Shown here piece by piece: positions 1 to 5,566 of a stretch of 8,187 bases of DNA. The translations under genes and the position numbers were made by a program. The DNA is taken from positions 1 through 8,187 of the forward strand of contig JACNLR010000078.1 of the NCBI GenBank assembly GCA_014381385.1, read 5' to 3'. Every line of letters starts with the position of its first letter. Position 1 is the stretch's first letter. Origin of the DNA: Planctomycetota bacterium (lineage in GTDB: Bacteria; Planctomycetota; Phycisphaerae; Phycisphaerales; SM1A02). Under the pieces are notes generated by a model that was given only the letters and a program-made list of their open reading frames with translations, was not told the origin of the DNA and made no database searches.

Positions 1-206
1 ACGTGTTGCATAATGTCGTCTGGCACCCCGTCGACTTCTTCACCATTCATAATTATTGTCATTGCATCATTATCAACGATAGCTTCAATGTCCCTTTCCA
101 TTTCAGATCCAGTATTGCTCGTTGTTGTACGAGGTTGTTCTGTTTTATTACATGCCGTAAGCACAAAAATTGACGCTACAGAAAGAGTTGTAATCAAACT
201 ATTCAT
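1..206 (-). CDS. Small lipoprotein, N-terminal part (3' end outside window)
   Basis: This minus-strand gene starts at ATG 206 and runs off the left edge, so only its first 68 codons are visible. The start is well supported: a strong Shine-Dalgarno AAAGGAG (213-219) sits 6 nt upstream. The protein opens with MNSLITTLSVASIFVLTAC, a lipoprotein signal peptide whose lipobox L-T-A-C puts the lipidated Cys at residue 19. The n-region has no Lys or Arg before the hydrophobic stretch, which is unusual for a Sec signal. After the Cys comes a polar, Thr/Asn-rich linker (residues 20-35), then an acidic part with IMNGEEVDGVPDDIM near the edge. It should be membrane-anchored and exposed outside the inner membrane. 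I do not recognise the mature domain. It lies 64 bp downstream of the CorC-family gene on the same strand and could be co-transcribed or have its own promoter. Confidence 0.8.
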   Translation of the reverse strand, partial: MNSLITTLSVASIFVLTACNKTEQPRTTTSNTGSEMERDIEAIVDNDAMTIIMNGEEVDGVPDDIMQH

Positions 207-212
207 TCCTAT

Positions 213-219
213 CTCCTTT
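213..219 (-). promoter_or_regulatory. Shine-Dalgarno of the lipoprotein gene
   Basis: Read on the minus strand the sequence is AAAGGAG, 6 nt before ATG 206. It is the clearest ribosome binding site in the window, and it fixes the start of a gene that is otherwise cut by the edge. Confidence 0.75.
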
Positions 220-270
220 AGTTAATAATATAAGGCAGAATAACGTGTTTTGCTTCGTTAGATTGCGTAC

Positions 271-1539
271 TCACTCATCTGTTTCAGAAAAAGAAATAGA
301 TACCCTTTCTATCTGTGTTTCCGTCGCTTGAATGGTTGTGAAAACCATGTTTTGAATCTCAACCACTTCACCGACCTCGGGAACATGACCAAGGTTTGCA
401 AGAATAAATCCAGCTATAGTGTCATACTCCTCGTCTTCTGGGAGTGAGAACCGCAACGCATCGTTAAGGTCAGCTAAATTATATCGCCCATCAATTTCAA
501 CAAGGTTGTCCTGAACGCGGATCATTTCGGGTTCATCGGATTCGCCGTCGTCGTGTTCGTCGCGAATCTCTCCAACGATTTCTTCGAGGACATCCTCAAT
601 TGTTACTAGACCTGCAGTACCACCATATTCATCAATGACAACTGCCATATGCACTTCACTCTTTTGAAAATCTGCAAGTAACTCTTGCACTGGCTTTGTG
701 TCTGGAACAACTATTGGTTTCCGCAAAATGCTTTTTAGTTGAAAACCGTTCGCTTGCGCGCCCAAGAAACCTACCAAATCTTTTACATAAAGTATGCCAA
801 TAATTTGATCGAGGTTTTCCTCAAATATTGGAATGCGCGAACGCCCAGATTCCAACACAAACGATCGTATAGCAGAAATGTCGTTCGTCATTTCTATGCC
901 TTCTATATCAGTTCGCGGGGTCATGATTTCACCAACGTCGGTGTCGTGTAAATCAACAACGTTTTCTAACATTTCAGCTGCTTCTGCGGGAATTCCACCC
1001 TCTCGTTGTGAGTGCTCAATGGAACGAAGAAGTTGTTCTTCAACTGCGTTTAGTCCCTCACCCTTTTTTAAATTAGCACCAGTCAACCGTCTTGCAATTT
1101 CAGCGAGACCTTCAGTCCACCAGCGGATGATTGGATTTACAAGCGAGGCTGTCCGAATGATTAGCCAACTTCGTGTTACTGCACTAACTGGTATCGCCCT
1201 TGCAAGAGCGCCTGCTACAACAGAAGCGAAAAACCAAAATACGACAATGCCAATAGTCTGGCCAGTAAAAAGTGCAACAACAGTTAATGGTTTCGTGTAA
1301 AACAAGAGAACGAAACCAAGCATTACGTATCCAAAAAACATCGTCTTCACAATAGTTAGTGATTGTAAAACCGTCTCATATTGAGATTCAATCCAAAGAC
1401 CCCGTTCTGGTGCACCTCTTATTTCCATTTCATGTCTTAGCACAAGAGGAGTATTCATCATCATTGCGCGCTCAACTGTTGCCACCCATGCACCAATAAT
1501 CGTAAACAAAATAATTAAAACCCAGATTGTTCCAATCAT
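271..1539 (-). CDS. CorC/HlyC (CNNM) family membrane protein with CBS pair
   Basis: A 422-residue integral membrane protein of the hemolysin C/CorC/CNNM family, whose members are linked to Mg2+/Co2+ export. Domains in order: a DUF21/CNNM membrane region with hydrophobic segments at about 2-22, 63-82 and 87-117; a linker with an amphipathic helix (160-195); a CBS pair at about 202-330, with the family signatures GEIMTPRTDIEGI (203-215) and VIDEYGGTAGLVTIEDVLEEI (301-321, conserved throughout); and a CorC_HlyC C-terminal domain at about 338-418. The length and domain order are complete for the DUF21-containing type; E. coli YbeX/CorC itself lacks the membrane part, so I give no symbol. The ATG overlaps the ybeY stop as ATGA (1536-1539), and GGAG lies 9 nt upstream inside ybeY, so translation is probably coupled. 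CBS domains suggest control by adenine nucleotide. Transported ion not shown by sequence. Confidence 0.93.
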   Translation of the reverse strand: MIGTIWVLIILFTIIGAWVATVERAMMMNTPLVLRHEMEIRGAPERGLWIESQYETVLQSLTIVKTMFFGYVMLGFVLLFYTKPLTVVALFTGQTIGIVVFWFFASVVAGALARAIPVSAVTRSWLIIRTASLVNPIIRWWTEGLAEIARRLTGANLKKGEGLNAVEEQLLRSIEHSQREGGIPAEAAEMLENVVDLHDTDVGEIMTPRTDIEGIEMTNDISAIRSFVLESGRSRIPIFEENLDQIIGILYVKDLVGFLGAQANGFQLKSILRKPIVVPDTKPVQELLADFQKSEVHMAVVIDEYGGTAGLVTIEDVLEEIVGEIRDEHDDGESDEPEMIRVQDNLVEIDGRYNLADLNDALRFSLPEDEEYDTIAGFILANLGHVPEVGEVVEIQNMVFTTIQATETQIERVSISFSETDE

Positions 1540-2009
1540 GTCTCACTACTCCAAACAGCACCGACGCCTATTGCTGAAAGTACACGGTCTTCTTCTTTAT
1601 GCATCAGTTCATGCGCTTCTTCATTATGATCATCAAAACCACAACAGTGCAATATGCCGTGCACAATGTAGAGCAGTAACTCATTTTGTAATGCATGCCC
1701 GCGCTTCGTCGCTTCAATATCTGCAACATCTATACAGACAGCGATATCTGCATGCAAAGAATTTTTGTCGCGGCTGTAATCAAAAGTTAAAACGTCGGTC
1801 GTTCCTTCAACACCGGAATGTTTTACGTGTAACTGTGACATCTCTTCATCAGTAACAATACGAATTGAAACATCTGAGTAATCGCGGTGCAAAAAACAAA
1901 GCGCGTTGTGCGTTTGTTCTTCTAACCAGTTGTAATCGATATCGGCATCACCTTGTACGGTGATGTTTGCCGGCGGAGGTTGGTCCAATTGTTCTTTTGT
2001 CTCTTCCAT
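1536..2009 (-). CDS. ybeY: YbeY endoribonuclease (rRNA maturation factor)
   Basis: A 157-residue member of the YbeY/UPF0054 family, a cytoplasmic zinc-dependent single-strand endoribonuclease used in 16S rRNA 3'-end maturation and ribosome quality control. The core is recognisable: the strand-turn GTTDVLTFDY (69-78) and the metal motif HGILHCCGFDDH (117-128) with candidate ligands His117, His121 and His128, followed by an acidic helix to the C-terminus. Two departures from the E. coli protein are visible. The motif has one additional residue before the third His (GFDDH instead of GYDH), and the residue aligning with E. coli Arg59 is Ser65. The first 20 residues are a Pro/Gln-rich extension. 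No strong Shine-Dalgarno precedes ATG 2009; a weak TATTAT (-10 like) lies at 2018-2023 in the 42-bp gap after nuoF. The stop overlaps the next start, and pairing with a CorC-type gene echoes ybeY-ybeX. Confidence 0.93.
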   Translation of the reverse strand: MEETKEQLDQPPPANITVQGDADIDYNWLEEQTHNALCFLHRDYSDVSIRIVTDEEMSQLHVKHSGVEGTTDVLTFDYSRDKNSLHADIAVCIDVADIEATKRGHALQNELLLYIVHGILHCCGFDDHNEEAHELMHKEEDRVLSAIGVGAVWSSET

Positions 2010-2051
2010 TTCTGTACATAATATACCGTCAAAACCAATAAAAACAAATTA

Positions 2052-3386
2052 CTAGGTTGTAATGGGGGTTATTGGAACTAAAGACGGCTTACAGCGTGCC
2101 TCAAACTCGCTTCGGTATTTATTAACAATTGTCCTAGCAGCCCAACTATTGCCATCTGAAAGGCCACAAATAGTTGTACCTGGCATAATCCCCATGGAGT
2201 TGGAAACCTCTAACACTTGATCCAGATCATTCATTGATCCTTCGCCAGATTCAATTCTACAAAGCAATTTGTAAATCCAGTCTGCGCCCTCTCTGCAAGG
2301 CGTGCACTGACCGCAAGATTCATTCTTAAAGAAACGTGCGATGTTACGAGCGACTGCAACCATATCCGTGTCTTCGTCAAAGACCGTCGGGCACGCTGTG
2401 CCAAGTCCCATGACGCTGTATTTCTTGCCAATGTCGAAATCCATTTCTGCGTCAAATTGATCTGGTCCAAGAATTCCCATACTCACACCGCCAGCGATGG
2501 CGCCTTTAAATTTTCGTCCACCCTTCATACCACCCGCAAATTCTTCAACAAGCGTTCGAAGTGTGATGCCAAGTTCCGCTTCAAAAACATCTGGGTTGTT
2601 TACATGACCAGACACGCCCATTAGTTTTACGCCATAACTTGCTGGGCCGCCTATGGTAGATTCGCAACCAAGCGATTTCCACCAAGATGCACCGCGCTCA
2701 ATAATGAGCGGAACAGCAGCAAGCGTTTCAACATTGTTTATAATTGTTGGTCTACCAAACAAACCACTGACGGCTGGGAAGGGCGGTTTAATTCTTGGCC
2801 AGCCACGTTTGCCTTCAACGGCTTCGAGTAATGCTGTTTCCTCACCACAAATATAGGCGCCTGCACTACGGTGTTGTGTACACTCAACTGCGAAACTACT
2901 TGCACCGTTCATAAGACCTTGGGCGCCAAAAATTCCATTTGCATATGCTTCGTCAATTGCATTTTGCATGATTTTTGCTTGCTCAACCCATTCGCCTCGA
3001 ATAAAAAAGTATGCAATGTCGAGTTGACAAGCGTAGCAGGCGATTGCGATTCCCTCAATTACCGAGTGCGGATCATAATCAACAAGCAAGCGGTCCTTAA
3101 AAGTTCCGGGCTCCGCTTCGTCGCAATTAATGCACATGTATCTTGTTTTGCCGTCTTGCTCTGGTAAGAACGTCCATTTTAATCCACACGGAAAACCCGC
3201 GCCGCCACGACCTCGTAATTCAGCGTCCTTAACGATATTCACGAGCTCTTCTGGTGACTTCAGCAAGGACTCTTTTAGAGTGTTGTAACCACCAGTTGCA
3301 ACATACTCATCAAACGTCACGGTGTGTCGTTTCGAGCGTTCTGCCGGAATGTTCCTTGTTAGAAATCGATCAGTCAATTGCGCCAT
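2052..3386 (-). CDS. nuoF: NADH-quinone oxidoreductase subunit F (NuoF)
   Basis: The 51-kDa-type subunit of complex I: it binds NADH, FMN and the N3 [4Fe-4S] cluster and passes electrons from NADH into the iron-sulfur chain in the cytoplasmic arm. With the start at ATG 3386 it has 444 residues, normal for NuoF, and opens MAQLTDRFLTRNIP, as usual for the family. Seen in sequence: the Gly-rich flavin/NADH loop RGRGGAGFPCGLKW (58-71), with Cys where Thr is usual; the second nucleotide motif YICGEETALLEAVEGKRGWP; and the cluster motif SCGQCTPCREG with Cys358, 361, 364 and a fourth ligand at Cys407. An in-frame ATG at 3437 with AGAAGG 2 nt upstream would add 17 residues and overlap the upstream small gene by 68 bp; I prefer 3386 (17-bp overlap, GAGAAGAGG just before it). 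It ends in tandem stops TAG-TAA. nuoG does not follow; ybeY does. Confidence 0.97.
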   Translation of the reverse strand: MAQLTDRFLTRNIPAERSKRHTVTFDEYVATGGYNTLKESLLKSPEELVNIVKDAELRGRGGAGFPCGLKWTFLPEQDGKTRYMCINCDEAEPGTFKDRLLVDYDPHSVIEGIAIACYACQLDIAYFFIRGEWVEQAKIMQNAIDEAYANGIFGAQGLMNGASSFAVECTQHRSAGAYICGEETALLEAVEGKRGWPRIKPPFPAVSGLFGRPTIINNVETLAAVPLIIERGASWWKSLGCESTIGGPASYGVKLMGVSGHVNNPDVFEAELGITLRTLVEEFAGGMKGGRKFKGAIAGGVSMGILGPDQFDAEMDFDIGKKYSVMGLGTACPTVFDEDTDMVAVARNIARFFKNESCGQCTPCREGADWIYKLLCRIESGEGSMNDLDQVLEVSNSMGIMPGTTICGLSDGNSWAARTIVNKYRSEFEARCKPSLVPITPITT

Positions 3387-3570
3387 CCTCTTCTCTGATT
3401 TCAATTTCATCAATAGTTGTTCGGCGAAGGGTGACATTACCTTCTTTTTTTACTTCAACGGTTCGCTTCACTTCTGACGTCGCTGAATCGCTTTTTACAG
3501 CTTGAATGATATGCCCAACAAATTCTCCTAGGCATCGCATGATTGGTTTTTTGTTCTGGCTTGCCATCAT
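3370..3570 (-). CDS. Uncharacterised 66-aa protein between nuoE and nuoF
   Basis: A short gene that I do not recognise as a characterised family, but its placement argues that it is real. Its ATG overlaps the nuoE stop as ATGA (3567-3570), it has a GGGAAGAG ribosome-site-like stretch just upstream, and its stop overlaps the preferred nuoF start by 17 bp; without it, nuoE and nuoF would be separated by 180 bp. The protein is basic at the start (residues 1-27: MASQNKKPIMRCLGEFVGH, then a hydrophobic HIIQAV), probably one amphipathic helix. The second half has alternating patterns, RTVEVKKEG and TLRRTTIDEIEIREE, that suggest a beta-hairpin. There is one Cys (13), no signal peptide, and no metal-binding motif. 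By position it could be an accessory or assembly protein for the NADH module of complex I; that is inference only. Adjacent second ATG (3567) is an alternative start. Confidence 0.72.
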   Translation of the reverse strand: MMASQNKKPIMRCLGEFVGHIIQAVKSDSATSEVKRTVEVKKEGNVTLRRTTIDEIEIREEDGAID

Positions 3571-4100
3571 GACTCTTCCCGAAGCCTATCAACAATTTCA
3601 TCTACCATAGAAATTGAAAGGTTGTTGTGTTGTTTGCCATTAACAAGCGCGCAGGGAGCAAAATCGCAAGAGCCTATGCATTCCATGCCGAGCAATGTAA
3701 ATTTTCCGTCCTCTGATGTTTCGTGCACATCAACGCCAAGTTTGGACTTTAAGTGATCCATAAGCGCTTGATGACCACAGACCTCACAAGCAACGGACTG
3801 GCAAATTCCGATCACATTCTTCCCTAACGGTTCGCTTGAATAGTCTTCATAAAACGACACCACATCAGCAACTTGCGCAGGAGAAATGCCAAGAACTTTT
3901 GAAACTTCCACCATCGCTTCCCATGGTATGTACCCGTACATGTGTTGCACTTCGTGCAGCGTGGTCATTAATGCGCCTTGTCCTGTCGCATACCTAGGCA
4001 TAATGTCCTTGGTGATTTTTTCAATCAATGCTGGCGTTAAATAGGGTTCGTCGCGCTTTTCAATTTTTGTGTTTGCTGATTGTTTTGCGATCCAAGCCAT
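3567..4100 (-). CDS. nuoE: NADH-quinone oxidoreductase subunit E (NuoE)
   Basis: The 24-kDa-type complex I subunit, a thioredoxin-fold [2Fe-2S] protein that pairs with NuoF in the NADH-oxidising module and carries cluster N1a. The 177-residue length is usual. The N-terminal helical region (about 20-90) contains LHEVQHMYGYIPWEAM and SFYEDYS, characteristic of the family. The cluster ligands are visible as Cys100-x4-Cys105 (CQSVAC) and Cys141-x3-Cys145 (CIGSC), the canonical spacing. An additional Cys108 and Cys150 lie near the cluster region but are not expected ligands. The start at ATG 4100 is supported by AAGGA 6 nt upstream, which overlaps the TAA stop of nuoD (9-bp gap), so the two genes are surely co-transcribed. 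Its own stop overlaps the start of the small gene that follows. Confidence 0.96.
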   Translation of the reverse strand: MAWIAKQSANTKIEKRDEPYLTPALIEKITKDIMPRYATGQGALMTTLHEVQHMYGYIPWEAMVEVSKVLGISPAQVADVVSFYEDYSSEPLGKNVIGICQSVACEVCGHQALMDHLKSKLGVDVHETSEDGKFTLLGMECIGSCDFAPCALVNGKQHNNLSISMVDEIVDRLREES

Positions 4101-4109
4101 AGTGTTTCC

Positions 4110-5402
4110 TTAGCGATCCAACTCTGCTGCAATAATGTTTAACGAACCTAATATTGCAACAAGGTCTGCGAGCTGATGCCCTTCAAACATTTTTGCAAAC
4201 ATTTGAAAGTTAATAAATGAACATGGACGCGGTGCCACTCTCCATGAATTTGGCCCACCGTCTGTGACGAGGAAGAAACCGTATTCGCCGTTTGGCCCTT
4301 CAATTGCTGCATAACATTCACCTACCGGCGATTCCCAACCGCGATTTGGCATTATCATTTCAAATTGTTGGATTGTTCCCTCGATAGAGTTGTACACATT
4401 TTCTTTTGGAGGAAGGTGTACGCCACCACCAGGATGAACGTCCAACGGACCGTCTGGAATATCGTCAATAAGTTGCCGAATAATACTGCACGATTGTTTT
4501 ATTTCTTCAAGGCGGACGTGGTACCGAGCGAGGCAGTCGCCTGTTGTCGCAATCGGGACATCGAACTCCACTGCTTTTGCACCTTGACCATCCCAGTTAT
4601 CTTCAAAGCAAAGGAAGGGGTCATCCTTGCGCAAGTCTCGTGTTACGCCGCAGGCACGAGCAAGGGGGCCAGTTAAAGACCAAGCAGTCGCTTCCTCTTT
4701 TGTGATGGTGCCAACACCCTCAACGCGGTCAATAAAAATCCGGTTTGTGTTGAGGAGCGTTTCGATATCGCCAATTGCTTTTGGCATTCGTACATCAATA
4801 AATTTGTGCACCATTTTCTGAAACGTTGCTTCGCAAGGTAAATCGTTTTTCAATCCACCTACTCGGGTGTAGTCGGGGTGAAAGCGCTGCCCAGAAACGT
4901 AGTCCATGATGTCGTAGACATGCTCGCGCTCGTTGAATCCGTACAAAAATCCTGTAAAAGCTCCAAGGTCAAGCGCTGCTGCGCCAACGCAAAGCAAGTG
5001 GTTTTGAATTCGGCCGAGTTCACAAAGTATTGTTCGGATCACTTTACACCGTGGCGTCAAATCGATATCGAGTAATTTTTCTACCGCGTGGTGCCATGCA
5101 ATGTCATTAACGATCGGGCTTACATAGTCCATCCGGCTAACGGTGCAGACATATTGGTCAAAGTTAGAGTGCTCGCCTAATTTCTCAAAACCACTGTGTA
5201 AATATCCGATGTGAGGCGTTGCATTTACAACCCGCTCGCCGTCAAGTTCTAAAACGATTCGCAAAGTTGTATGCGTTGCTGGATGCTGGGGACCGAAATT
5301 TAAAATCCATCGATCGTCGCATTCTGCTCGTTCTTGAAGTTCATCAAGTGTTTCGATATCTAAATCGTACGCTTCTTGCATTGGTGTAAGGGTGTAAGAC
5401 AT
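4110..5402 (-). CDS. nuoD: NADH-quinone oxidoreductase subunit D (NuoD)
   Basis: The 49-kDa-type subunit of complex I, related to the large subunit of [NiFe] hydrogenases, which forms the quinone-reduction pocket together with NuoB at the membrane interface. The 430 residues are full length, with no NuoC fusion. Seen in sequence: NFGPQHPATHTTLRI (35-49), HIGYLHSGFEKLGE (64-77), and the usual C-terminus GSLNIIAAELDR. The two quinone-site residues known from bovine complex I (His59 and Tyr108) correspond by motif and by exact 49-residue spacing to His44 and Tyr93. The N-terminus carries about 28 acidic residues before the conserved region. ATG 5402 has no Shine-Dalgarno; a perfect -10 box lies 11 nt upstream (see the promoter entry), and M8 is a less likely start. 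It appears to be the first gene of the nuoD-nuoE-x-nuoF unit; nuoA, B and C are not upstream. Confidence 0.97.
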   Translation of the reverse strand: MSYTLTPMQEAYDLDIETLDELQERAECDDRWILNFGPQHPATHTTLRIVLELDGERVVNATPHIGYLHSGFEKLGEHSNFDQYVCTVSRMDYVSPIVNDIAWHHAVEKLLDIDLTPRCKVIRTILCELGRIQNHLLCVGAAALDLGAFTGFLYGFNEREHVYDIMDYVSGQRFHPDYTRVGGLKNDLPCEATFQKMVHKFIDVRMPKAIGDIETLLNTNRIFIDRVEGVGTITKEEATAWSLTGPLARACGVTRDLRKDDPFLCFEDNWDGQGAKAVEFDVPIATTGDCLARYHVRLEEIKQSCSIIRQLIDDIPDGPLDVHPGGGVHLPPKENVYNSIEGTIQQFEMIMPNRGWESPVGECYAAIEGPNGEYGFFLVTDGGPNSWRVAPRPCSFINFQMFAKMFEGHQLADLVAILGSLNIIAAELDR

Positions 5403-5408
5403 TTGAAT

Positions 5409-5444
5409 GGAGCATTATAGTGCTCCCAACCACACATTTGGCAC
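5409..5444 (-). promoter_or_regulatory. Candidate nuoD promoter with -10 inside a small hairpin
   Basis: On the minus strand a perfect TATAAT lies at 5414-5419. The -35 region is poor: GTGCCA (5439-5444) at 19-bp spacing or GCCAAA (5437-5442) at 17 bp. Transcription would begin near 5407-5408, leaving about 5-6 nt before the nuoD ATG at 5402, so the message would be nearly leaderless, matching the absence of a Shine-Dalgarno. The -10 box sits inside a perfect 6-bp inverted repeat, GGAGCA (5409-5414) / TGCTCC (5421-5426), with a 6-bp loop. No T-run follows on either strand, so it is not an intrinsic terminator. Confidence 0.4.
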
Positions 5445-5450
5445 CATTTC

Positions 5451-5552
5451 TGGGGTCAGACTCCACTGGGGTCAGACTCCTTTGGGGTCTCCGTTGGGGT
5501 CAGACTCCTTTGGGGTCTCCGTTGGGGTCAGACTCCACTGGGGTCAGACTCC
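5451..5552. repeat. Seven-unit tandem array of the TGGGGTCAGACTCC repeat
   Basis: Unit starts are 5451, 5467, 5483, 5495, 5511, 5523 and 5539. Five units have the full 14-bp core TGGGGTCAGACTCC, spaced by two bases (AC, TT, TT, AC in order). Two (5483 and 5511) are a 10-bp version, TGGGGTCTCC, which lacks AGAC, followed by GT. One long plus one short unit forms a 28-bp block present twice in exact tandem (5467-5494 and 5495-5522), showing local duplication. All units face the same way. The core is an imperfect palindrome around GTCAGAC. The array fills the gap between the permease stop (5567) and the nuoD upstream region. Any protein reading through it (GSDSTGVRL-like peptides) is an artefact. 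Confidence 0.93.
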
Positions 5553-5566
5553 ATGTGCCTGTGGGA

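Noticed and set aside
13..225. Plus-strand open frame of 70 codons at the left edge
   Set aside because: It is antisense to the lipoprotein gene, which has a strong Shine-Dalgarno and a lipobox; the plus-strand frame has no comparable support.
833..1300. Plus-strand open frame of 155 codons
   Set aside because: It is antisense to the conserved CBS and membrane regions of the CorC-family gene and shows no family motif of its own.
2010..2051. Strong promoter between nuoF and ybeY
   Set aside because: A TTGACG and a TATTAT are present, but only a few bases apart, not the 16-18 bp needed; the remaining -35 candidate is weak.
3387..3437. Longer NuoF start at ATG 3437
   Set aside because: It would add 17 residues not typical of NuoF and overlap the small upstream gene by 68 bp. 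It has a plausible ribosome site, so it is disfavoured and not excluded.
5409..5426. Terminator for the permease gene
   Set aside because: The 6-bp hairpin has no following T-run and contains a perfect -10 box, so a promoter reading is better.
5451..5552. CRISPR array
   Set aside because: Spacing between cores is only two bases and there are no unique spacers; no cas genes are nearby.
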